Assembly (NCBI RefSeq): GCF_000003815.2
Contig: NC_049994.1
Span: 4,213,787 to 4,277,786, forward strand
Length of the DNA stretch: 64,000 nt
Source: Branchiostoma floridae
Taxonomy: Eukaryota > Chordata > Leptocardii > Amphioxiformes > Branchiostomatidae
Reading direction: 5' to 3'
Shown here: in pieces, positions 12,090-21,236 of the stretch
Position numbering within the stretch: position 1 is the stretch's first letter
Layout of the letters: each line of letters begins with the position of its first letter
Program-made: the position numbers and the translations under genes
The notes under the pieces: generated by a model
Database searches by the model: none
Told to the model about the DNA's origin: nothing
Seen by the model: the letters and a program-made list of their open reading frames with translations, nothing else

Positions 12090-12473
12090 TTTCGCTATAC
12101 GAAATCTGTTCTTTAAGCACGTGTGAGGTATTCGTAAACCATATGTAAAGGTATTTCATTACACGAAATCGGTTATTGAAGCACAGGCAAAACGTTCGTA
12201 AACCATGCGAAAGGGCATTTCATTACACGTAATCTGTTCTTTCAGCACACGCAAAACATTCGTAAACCATACGTAAAGCTAGTTTACAACACGGAATCTA
12301 TTCTTTCAGCACACTTCAAGCATTCGTAAACAATACGTAAAGGAATTCATAGCACAAAATCTGTTCTTTCAGCGCACGCAAAACATTCGTGAATCATACG
12401 TAAAGGTGTTTCATTACATGGAAGCTGTTCTTTCAGCACGCGCAAAGCACGCGTAAACAATACGTAATGGTAT
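12090..12473. repeat. 64-bp tandem repeat, six copies
   Basis: Six imperfect head-to-tail copies of a 64-bp unit containing the landmarks TTTCATTACACGAAATCTG, TTCTTTCAGCACACGCAAAA and CATTCGTAAACCATACGTAA. Five copies are exactly 64 bp and one is 63 bp. There is no reading frame across it, so this is a local minisatellite. Confidence 0.9.
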
Positions 12474-13310
12474 AGAACCGCACCTTTACGCATGCTTTAA
12501 TGTGTACTGAAAGATCTTATTTCGTGATCTGAAGTGTTTGAGGCAATCCTTGACAAAGAAAGAAAGCAACGTCAAAAGATTTACATGTACTCTTAACTTT
12601 TTAACAATGCCCGAGATATACTTTGTCGAGCAAACGCTATCATACAGTTGCTCACAAAGGATCCATGACATCCAAAAGGCGAGCGCACCCATTTGAGAAG
12701 ATTGAAAGCCTTAACTTTCATTACCTTAAGAATCTAAGCTATCAGCGCCGTAACATTGCCGTTTGTACCCCCAAGATAGCGCCGCCTCACCGCACCACAA
12801 GCTCCCGGCAAAATTGAAGAATACCGGCGAGGCGTAACGCCCATGTCACCGTTCACTCACTACTGATGCGTCCTCTATTGGCAGGGGGTCTCCTAGGACA
12901 GACCGTCTGCGAGAAAAAGATAACGCTATTATCCTATTTGGCATATTGCTCTCCCAACTCTTTATCTCCGGTATAATAAAGAGCACGGGATTTAATTAAC
13001 ACTCTTCATGTTCATGCACAGCAACCGTGATAAACCGTTATACTACCGGTTCCCTCGTGTGGGATAGAAAATTGAATGTCTAAGTTCAACCTCCCACAGT
13101 GGAAATGTAACTTTTTTGATAGAATAACTCTGCACGATCTGCGTACACCAATTTTCACATAGGCGACATTGTCCTGAATACCCTTTAATGTCTAAGATTT
13201 TATCTCATGGAATTACAGGCTTTGAAAGTTAAAATGTATAAAGTAGTAAAAGCAACTGATTGAAAAAGTTGGTAGCAGCCTAACAGTTGAAATTAGTTAT
13301 AACAAGTTAC
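12474..13310. other. No recognisable feature
   Basis: Unique sequence with a few short frames on both strands and no homology recognised. Confidence 0.4.
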
Positions 13311-13497
13311 TGTAAATGCAGAAACTTTCGCAGTAGTTTAATGTCCGCGGGGTTTTCGCGGTGGCCGCTTCACCGTACGCGTGAACTTAAAACCACCGCG
13401 AACATTTTTCCATGGCAGTAAGAGACTACAGTGCATGGTGCTACCGCGAACTTAAAACTACCGCGAAAGTTATTTTTCTGCTACCGCGAAATTGATA
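13311..13497. mobile_element. TACTGTAAATGCAGAAA MITE, right-truncated copy
   Basis: Starts TACTGTAAATGCAGAAACTT and carries the family's repeated CGCGGT and ACCGCGAA blocks, including CCACCGCGAACATTTTTCC and AGACTACAGTGCATGGTGCT. Both blocks also occur in the copy at 48436-48652. It stops at ACCGCGAAATTG, where the SINE starts, so its right terminus is missing. Confidence 0.75.
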
Positions 13498-13500
13498 CAA

Positions 13501-13695
13501 TCATAGTAGTCTTTCGGAGACCACGGTTCAATCCCGGGTAGGGCATCTCGGCTGGGTCTGCACCCGTCTTTCGGAAGGGACATAAAAAGGCTTCAAGAAC
13601 ATTAAAAGGAAAAAGCCAGTAAGTAAAATATACCCTGCTACTTGCCGCCCTATGTACCACTGGGTACAACAAGGGTCGTAACAAACGAACGAAGT
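13501..13695 (+). mobile_element. tRNA-derived SINE, 5'-truncated (family I)
   Basis: Keeps the B-box-like GGTTCAATCCCGGGTAGGG, the body (CATCTCGGCTGGG, TGCACCCGTCTTTCGG) and the 3' part (ATACCCTGCTAC, CTATGTACCACTGGG, ACAAACGAACGA) shared with the SINEs at 20241, 53961 and 55131. The tRNA head with the A box is missing, so it abuts the truncated MITE to its left. The open frame at 13481-13684 on the minus strand is SINE-derived. Confidence 0.85.
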
Positions 13696-14156
13696 AGTAA
13701 AGATTTGTTTTTCTGTGCCGCTAACTCGGCTATCTCTTCTAACAGAAACACGTAGATAGATTTCCTTTGCGTCCGTTGCCCTGATGGTATCTGCTTAGCG
13801 GAAAGTGCATTATTGGGACCGCTGCAGGCGGTGTGGTGATAGCATCAGAACGAATCTCGGAACGGAACCTAATACATTTCCTTCCGTCACGGGGGCAAGA
13901 AGGAAAATGTCAAGGATATTTTGTTGTAGAATCTTTAGATTGAATCTCAAGATACCTGCTCACAGGAAGTGTTCAGTTACGATCCAGGTATAGAGTGCTT
14001 GCATACTGAAAGTTCTCAGTTGGTGGCTATATAGAAAACAAGTAAGCCGATATTTCGGGTCCCATAGTTTCCGTTACGAATTCAGAGAACGTCCAGTTCA
14101 CAGAAGTTTGCGTCTAACTTCATTTTTAAGACAAAGTGATCGGTTGTTTTACGACA

Positions 14157-14240
14157 GTCATTTTGCTTCTATCTAGTTTTCCATCAATCACTCAGTTGGT
14201 CATTTTGCTTCTATTTAGTTTTCAGTCAATCACTCACTGC
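14157..14240. repeat. 42-bp direct duplication
   Basis: Two copies of a 42-bp block with landmarks GTCATTTTGCTTCTAT and TCAATCACTCA, starting at 14157 and 14199. Confidence 0.8.
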
Positions 14241-14584
14241 ATGGTCGTTGAGATAAAAAAAAACCTTCCGAGACTAACAAGGGAAAAGAGTCCCAAACGT
14301 TTATTATGGTTAGCTTAGCGGGAAGGAATTTTCCATGCGTGTCACACGCGTGCCGATGCTTATCACAAATGGCACGTGTAAGACCGCTGTGGGACTGCCA
14401 CAAGTCACGGTGGTCCAGTATGGGCACGGGGAAACAGGTGCATTAGGGCACTGTTCGGCTGTGAGAATTCCCAGCTGTTTGTGCACCTGACAGGACCTTT
14501 TAGTCCGCTGCTTCCCTCTAGTCGCATCAGTCTACTGGTACAAACTGTCTGTCTTGTACGTTTTGTTATGTCTTTATTCTATTT

Positions 14585-14664
14585 GGATGTGTCAAGTTGG
14601 CAGGAGTAGGTTGGTGGGAGCTCAGCGGACAAGAGTAACCTGTCTTGGGTAGCTTGACACATCC
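14585..14664. repeat. 12-bp perfect inverted repeat, 56-nt loop
   Basis: GGATGTGTCAAG at 14585-14596 and CTTGACACATCC at 14653-14664 are exact complements. The loop contains ACAAGAGTAACCTGTCTTG, which can form a further short hairpin. It may be the relic of a small fold-back element. No coding context. Confidence 0.5.
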
Positions 14665-15540
14665 CTTTTTCTTTCCTTCTTCTCTTGTATGTGATTTAAA
14701 ATGTTGACAAAAAAATCAAAACAGCCAAAAAAACTCTTGTCTCTTTTGTCTAGGCTTCCTACTTTTTTTACTGATCTTGTTATACCCCAATTATAAACGG
14801 ACCATTCTGTGTTTCAAAAAGGGACCATTCTGTGTTCGAACATATACTACTAGTACATATAGCAGGTGTATACAATGCATCGTACAAACTCGCGCGAGAC
14901 GTCTTAAACCCCACGTGATTCCGCGAGGACACCATACCGAAGATTCTGGTTCCGAGTATATTTGTGGCCATGATTTTATTTGCTTTGCTTATCATTTTGT
15001 ATGTTTGCTTGTTTTCTATTCATAGCTGCAGGAGAATCTTTGCTAAACTCTCATCAAAGACGTGAGGAGATTGCTAATGGCACCTCATTTCATTGTGGTC
15101 TTGTTTTTCAAAAGAGCTCATCGATAACAATAAGGATAATGGCAAATTCGTGGCAGTTAACTGCTGCGCACTTGACAGAGATGAACGCACCTAGCTGGAG
15201 CGTTAGACGGTACGTCGATTACAATTATCTTGGATTATTACGGCAGCCAATCAGAAGCTTACACGTCATCATACGGTATTGAGAGCAAGCTAGGCTTTCT
15301 TGTGGTCTGGTTAAGAGGTACTGTACATGGAGCAATGTTCACGACGTGCTATTTTCGAGGTGGGTTATTAGAACAAGGGCGTAGATGGAAAGAAGACGAC
15401 GCAAAATTTGCAATGGTTTTGCAGGAAAATAAAGGTCGCCGCGAAAGCCGCAAAAATTTCGCCTTTTACGTAACGGCACAGCTAGTATTGAGTCAGAAGT
15501 TTTGGAGCTTTGTAGTCCTTTAACTACGCACGGCTTCTGC

Positions 15541-15729
15541 CTAGTTAATGGCGGTAATGGCCAGCAAGTCTCCTTCGAGGAAAGGAACAAAGCCTTTTTC
15601 GTCAACTAAGCTCTTGCGCACTTCAAGCATTTCCATAGACACAGAGACAGAGGTCCTCTTTCTGTTCCCAATGGTTAGAGTCAGTATTCCGAGTAGAATA
15701 CAAAAGTAATGTACATGTCTTGTCGCCAT
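15541..15729 (-). CDS. Candidate small secreted peptide precursor (62 aa)
   Basis: Not a recognised gene. The minus-strand frame starts at an ATG in ideal initiation context (ACCATGG) and encodes 62 residues in one exon. Residues 1-7 are polar with a basic Arg and His. Residues 8-20 (YFCILLGILTLTI) form a hydrophobic core typical of a signal peptide. They are followed by NRKR at 22-25, a dibasic site of the prohormone-convertase type, and then a 37-residue tail starting TSVSVSMEMLEVRKSL. The layout signal-RKR-peptide is that of many neuropeptide or hormone precursors. A frame this short can occur by chance in a desert, and there is no RNA evidence. No canonical splice site interrupts it, and I see no TATA box. 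Confidence 0.3.
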   Translation of the reverse strand: MATRHVHYFCILLGILTLTIGNRKRTSVSVSMEMLEVRKSLVDEKGFVPFLEGDLLAITAIN

Positions 15730-16920
15730 GGTCTCTCGTGTTTATCTTAACTGACAGTTTCATTTCTCTTCTTACTTTTTACCAGGAAGGGTCTTTCCTA
15801 ATAGATTAGTCCTATCATTAGATGGAGTGGAAAAATCGTTACTTGGCGACGAAAATAGCGGCGTGTGATCAGAGTCGGAGCTTTTGGTTGTCTTACGCAA
15901 CCGTTAACTGACAAGAGTGATGAGCAACGGTGTGGTTTGTCATGTGATCAATAAGGCTTAAGAAAGTCAATACTGTGTTTTCAATAAAGGGTCCGATAAA
16001 AAGGGATTCTTTCTTTTCTTCGTAGATTTCGGCTAAAGAGAGAAAACAAATAAAACTGAAATGCATAAGGACACTGATGTTTCCAACACAACTTTATAAC
16101 TATCATATATTGTACCAGAACGATGTTATACTGCAACAGACATGGGGAGAATGTGTTGGAAACTGATGGTGCATAGGGCGGCGCCCATCATAGTTTTGAT
16201 TACCCTTGCGCACACAACTTACGATTCGTGTGATGAAAACAGCAAGGGGCTAGTTCACAAATTCAAGGCGTACACTCTACTCTCCTGGCCACTGCACCGG
16301 TCCTGGCTGCCTCATATAAAACCACGCCATCATTTTGAAGAGAAGCGCCAATGCTTTATTATTAACGCTTTATTGCAGTATCGGAACCAATTTCGTCCCC
16401 GCAGAAGCTCGCTCACAGGTGACAAGACATATGTACGTGACGTAGGTCGTATCACGGGGTCATCCCACCTCCTACGCATGAGCACGAAACGATTCTTTCC
16501 TCGACGTTAATCTTCGTTTTTTACCCATTACTACGCGGAAACCCGAAACTGGTTCAGCGAATGGTCCATTATGGACTTTTAGAACGCGCAGTGCATCAAA
16601 AATCAAGTCACCGATGCCCCAAACATGAATGGTGTTAGGAGTAAGACGCGCGAATGGAAGAGGAAAGTCTGGCAAGCTCTTCAAATGATAGGAAAGCCCA
16701 GAGAGCATGTCAGATGGACGTCTGACGTGGGAAGGTTCAACAATACCGATTCCTTTGCCGAGGATTTCTTACCTTCACTAAGAAGGTTATGTTTCGGTGC
16801 GCGGTTGTGTTCGTCTGTGCGTGTACATGTGATTTTTGCCCTCAAATCTTTAGTGCTTCAATTGCACATAGACAGCAGGTTTTCTTGTAGTTTCTCTAGG
16901 TATATTTGGACGGGTTGCTA
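15730..16920. other. No recognisable gene
   Basis: The longest frame (16142-16510 plus, 122 codons) has a mildly hydrophobic start but no domain, no cysteine pattern and no supported splice sites. I do not call it. Confidence 0.4.
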
Positions 16921-17107
16921 GCCATTCCCCTGTTACGTGCTCGAGGCACCTTCTCGAACAAGGGACCCCTATTTCACGTCCCTTCCGAAGGACGGGTGCA
17001 GCCCCAACCGAGATACCCTACCCAGGATTGAACCAGGTATTCCATATTACCAAATAGTTAGAAGCCGATTGCGAGGCCGCTACCAGTTGAGCTACAGGGA
17101 CATCCCC
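16921..17107 (-). mobile_element. tRNA-derived SINE (family I), minus strand
   Basis: Read on the minus strand: GGGGATGTCCCTGTAGCTCA then ACTGGTAGCGG (A-box region), CTGGTTCAATCCTGGGTAGGG without its last base (B-box region), the shared body TATCTCGGTTGGGGCTGCAC, and GGTCCCTTGTTCGAGAAGG. It has the same family order as the copies at 20241, 53961 and 55131. The tRNA-like head is intact but the 3' tail is lost. Confidence 0.9.
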
Positions 17108-17599
17108 TAGTCTAGCATCCCTCTTCATGCTAACATATATTCATTTCCCACCAAAAAAAAAAAAGAAAGAAAACTTTGGAATTTCAAAAGAGTTTCAAGA
17201 ATACTTTGAAAACTTCGGAAGGATGTAGAGGTTTAAAAAAAAGTATGAGTACCACAAGTGAGTCCTCCTCCAGACGAGAGATTGAAGTATTTGATATGCA
17301 CGCCTAAGATACCATCTTAACTCGCCCTTAAACAATCTCAGTTCCCTTTGAAGACATATCATTGAGTATTCTCAACATCCCTAGAGACACGTCAGCCGTA
17401 GCAGAAGAAATGTGAGCACCTTGCGGCAATGTTGTAAGAGGGCACGGAGGATAGATATGGCAGAATAAAACCTTTATTACACGCCCAAGTTCCTTTGCGA
17501 AAAGCCCAAATAAGGTAATTATACCTTATCTTAAGACACATACAGATAGCCGTATATTATGAGTTCTTCAAAGGGTTGAAACAAGCTTAAGGCCAATCT

Positions 17600-17920
17600 C
17601 GGCTGTCCATCACAATTAGCAATTCAACCGATGAAAGCATGACAACTAACGGTTCGACCAATCATAGAGGGTTGGTGTATGGTTGCATGTTCTTGTTTCA
17701 ATCAATGATAGCACGTTCAGCCAATGATATCTCGGCAATTAGCAGCTCAACCAATGATAGAATGGCAATTAGTGGTTCGACCAATCAGAGAGACTGGGTG
17801 CATGATTGTATGTTCTTGTTTCAACCAATGATAGCACGTTCAGCCAATGATATCTCGGCAATTAGCAGTTCAACCAATGACAGAAAGGCATTAAGCGGTA
17901 CGACCAATCAGCGAGAGGGG
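17600..17920. repeat. 123-bp tandem repeat full of CCAAT boxes
   Basis: Two full copies and flanking partial copies of a 123-bp unit (for example AACCAATGATAGCACGTTCA, GCCAATGATATCTCGG, TTCGACCAATCAGAGAG). Because 123 is divisible by 3, a plus-strand frame stays open through it (17639-18019). I regard that frame as incidental because the repeated peptide shows no domain. Eight or so CCAAT or CAATGA motifs sit in the same orientation within about 300 bp. Confidence 0.85.
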
Positions 17921-19379
17921 CCCGTCAAATATTTGCATTTTCATGTTTTGCCATCTCTGCGTTTTGATGGACTTGTGCTGGGCTTTGGGATCGGGATTGG
18001 TATTCTACTCGCGTTTTAGCTAGATCGGGCGGGCGCCAAATTACTGTGTATTAATGTTTTGTGGAACGCTGAGGTCCACGGGTTTAGTGGCATCTTATCC
18101 CTCGGAGAGCCAACGCCACCAACTGAGGCGAGTTGGCATTAAAAACGAATCAAATTGACAGGAAATAAATGACACCACGCTCTTTTTCTTCGGTCGATCT
18201 CCCTTGGTGAGCCCGCTAGGCTCTCCGTACGGAATCTATCGATTCGGTTTCCGCAATTCAATTTTTCGAGTGTGCGGTGTTCGATTGATTAGCGCTAACC
18301 GTTATATGACTACAATGGAAAATCCACGAGATGTATTGTATCGCCTATGTCGTCGTATACATTGAACCGTATATCACTTTTTACTTTCGCCAAGAAGGTT
18401 ATATTTTCGGTGCCGTGTGTGTCTGTTTGTCGCGAGCAGAAGCTGTATATGAATCCTAAATATATTTGGTATGTGGGTAGAAGTTGGGGAAACAAAGGTC
18501 AAATTCGATAATGGGCCTCCTAGCGGTTTTCTGTGGTGCTGCAGCGGAATTTTCTGTTTGGATATCTCGTGTTCTGGACATGTAAGTGGTGTAGGTTTTG
18601 TACCCCTAGCTGCTTTTCTGGAACTGCAGTGGGAATTTGTGTGCATAATACTTTGAAAGAGGACAACTCAAGTCAAACTCTTGATGCGATTCAAATACAT
18701 GTGTACTAAGCTTCCTTCCACTTTCCATCAAACATGAGTTCAACAGTTTAACGTTTAGTATTACTCCCACGTTCGCTCATACTTGAGCGAAATCTATTTT
18801 CATTCTTCACGGTCACAATCTGGCTATTCATTACAATTGTCTAGATCCAAAACAATCGCTAGCGTATCGCATCCTGGATTTGCGGGATTTATGTTGAAAG
18901 GCATTTCATCAACACCATAATGCCTTTGCTGAGCTTGGTGTACGCCTGAAGCATACTACTTACTCTAGTTCTATGCCTCAAAGTTTTAAGGTATAAATCT
19001 TTGCTTAAAGTAAGCATTTGATTTTTCGCTCGGATCTAATAATGTTACACTTAGTCTTTCAGTGGAGATTTCCGTCCAACCGCATACATCCGGGACATCC
19101 GTACACCTGTTCTTACCGCGCCTGCGCACTTCAATCTTGCCTAGAGGCGAATTCTTCCAGCAGCCGATGCATTTGGGGAATTTGGTCAGAATTTATGACC
19201 AGGATTAACTGTATATGGAGCGTCATTCATCAAGACTGTAGACATTTTAGGCTGCCATTTTTCACGTTTGTCAAAGTGATCATTCAATAACCATACCCAT
19301 GTTTTTTTCAATCTATTAGAGTGGTGCAAGCTGTGACAACGGCACATGTAACGTGACTTTTCCTGAGAAAAATAAATAG
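17921..19379. other. No recognisable feature
   Basis: Unique sequence with short frames only. Confidence 0.4.
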
Positions 19380-19755
19380 AAATACTTTCGTTTCAAATTA
19401 ACACTTCAGCACGACAACATACTACATAGCGAATATCTGACAATATCTGTATGGTACGAAAGTTGAGCCCACTAACAATGTATCTGTTTTAGGTCCCAGC
19501 GTGACATTTCCTGAATGAAAAAAAGAAATAATTTCGTTCCAAATAAGCTACATAGCGAATGCCTGATGATATCGGTATCGCAGAAAAATTAAGCCCACTA
19601 ACAATGTATCTGTTTTAGGTCCCAACGTGACATTTCCTGAATGAAAAAAAAGAAGAAATAATTTCGTTCCAAATAAGCTACATAGAGAATGCCTGATGAT
19701 ATCGGCATCGCAGAAAAATTAAGCCCACTAACAATATATCTGTTTCAGGTCCCAT
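19380..19755. repeat. 126-bp tandem repeat, three copies
   Basis: Three copies with landmarks CATTTCCTGAATGAAAAAAA, AGCCCACTAACAATGTATCT and GTTTTAGGTCCCA. The second and third copies are nearly identical (period 126 bp) and the first is more diverged and longer. Confidence 0.87.
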
Positions 19756-20240
19756 TCCCCAATCGTTGCAGACCCTTTGACCCGACCTTCGCCGAGTTGG
19801 CAAATTATCAGCTTCTCACGAAGAGTTATATACAGCCGCCTGCTGTAAAGGTCTCACCCTGACCTCACGCGCATAGGTCATCCTCTATGACTTCCACTCG
19901 ACAGAAACGGCGCACATGATGAGTGCCTATCCAACAGATCTCCCTGCCCTCAACCTTTCCGTATTGAGCACCATCCAACACGTCTGGGCGGTGCGATACG
20001 TCACTGTCCCCGCCAACTTTCCTCAGCGTCACTCGGTGACACAAAATGAAGCACCACAGAAAGCTAGGTCGCAACTTGGAGAACACGTCGCAAGGAATTT
20101 TATCAAATCTCAGTGCCACACAACTGTCTCTCACTAAAGCTATTGTCAGGGTAGGACGGAAATGCATTAGTGTAGCTTTGTCAAAAACAAAACCACGTAA
20201 CGTTAACGTTATATTTTTACTATACTGTGTGCGCAATTCT

Positions 20241-20530
20241 GGATGTCCCTGTAGCTCAACTGGTACACCTCACAGTTGAATTCTTGGTTCTAATTAGTAA
20301 CTGGAAGACCCAAGTTCAATCTTGGGTAGGGAATCTTGGTTGGGGCTGCCCCATCTTTCGGACGGACAGAAAATGGGGGTCCCGTGTTCGAGGAGGTGCC
20401 TCAAGCCTGTTCAAGGGAAATGACTAGCAAGCCTTCTCTGCAAAAAGAGATACCCAGCTACTGAAACAACAAGGACAATTTCTGCCCTATGTGCCACTAG
20501 ACATTACAAGAGTCAGATCAAACGAACGTA
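20241..20530 (+). mobile_element. tRNA-derived SINE (family I), near full length
   Basis: The head reads GGATGTCCCTGTAGCTCAAC followed by TGGTACACC (A box) and AAGTTCAATCTTGGGTAGGG (B box). The body has TTGGTTGGGGCTGCCCCATC and GGGGTCCCGTGTTCGAGG. The 3' part has AGATACCCAGCTACTG, TATGTGCCACTAGACATTAC and AAACGAACGTAATG. This is the most complete copy in the window. It lies in a region without genes. Confidence 0.92.
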
Positions 20531-20755
20531 ATGCAATTATTTGAAAAAATAGCAACAACACAGTGCCCTTTCTAGTCCTATATGACTTTGATGTATATCC
20601 CCTAGTGTAGCTCATCTCAAAATGCGTTCATACTGCCCTACAAGATACATGGCCCATCAGTACCGAGCGAAAGGACATGTCCCCATATGCATATGAACTT
20701 TAAATATCACAGCGCCATTTCCAGTCCCAAGCACAAGTCAATGAGATAGTTGATG

Positions 20756-21236
20756 AATCATTTTACCTCGCATACACTCCAAACTTTCGTATCAACAGCC
20801 AACGATGTTCATGAAGTTTCCAGAAAGACGAAATCCGATATTTTGCCCTTGAACGTCGTTTATAACTGTCAGCACTTATTTTTGCCCGTGTCTATGTATC
20901 TCAATATGGTTGTAATCATTTTACCTCGCATACACTTTAAACTTTCGGATCTAAAAGCAACGATGTTCATGAAGTTTCCAGAAAGAAGAAATCTGATCTT
21001 TTGCCTTTGAACGCCGTTTATAACTGTCAGCACTTGTTATTGCCCGTGTCTCTATGTATCTCAATATGGTTGTAATCATTTTACCTCGGAATACTCTAAA
21101 CTTTTGGATCTACAGCCAACGATATTCATGAAGTTTCCAGAAAGACGAAATTTGATCTTTTGCCCTTGAACGTCGTTCATAACTGTCAGCACTTGTTATT
21201 GCCCCTGTCTCTATGTATCTCAATATGGTTGTAATC
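20756..21236. repeat. 159-bp tandem repeat, three copies
   Basis: Three copies starting at about 20756, 20914 and 21073, with landmarks TTTTACCTCGCATACACT, ATGTTCATGAAGTTTCCAGA, TGCCCTTGAACGTCGTT and CTATGTATCTCAATATGG. The open frame at 20750-21010 is produced by the repeat. Confidence 0.92.

Noticed and set aside
14980-15282. 100-codon plus frame starting with a hydrophobic, signal-like stretch
   Set aside because: It opens at a TTG; the first ATG has poor context and leaves a very short hydrophobic run. No domain follows. A possible acceptor (CATAGCTGCAG) exists but no partner exon.
16142-16510. 122-codon plus frame with a mildly hydrophobic N-terminus
   Set aside because: No recognised domain, and the rest reads as random sequence.
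17639-18019. 126-codon plus frame with internal repeat
   Set aside because: The frame survives because the DNA repeat is 123 bp (divisible by 3) and lacks stops; there is no domain.
20241-20330. tRNA gene candidate
   Set aside because: A and B boxes are present, but the acceptor stem does not pair and a SINE body follows directly; the same head recurs at 16921, 53961 and 55131.
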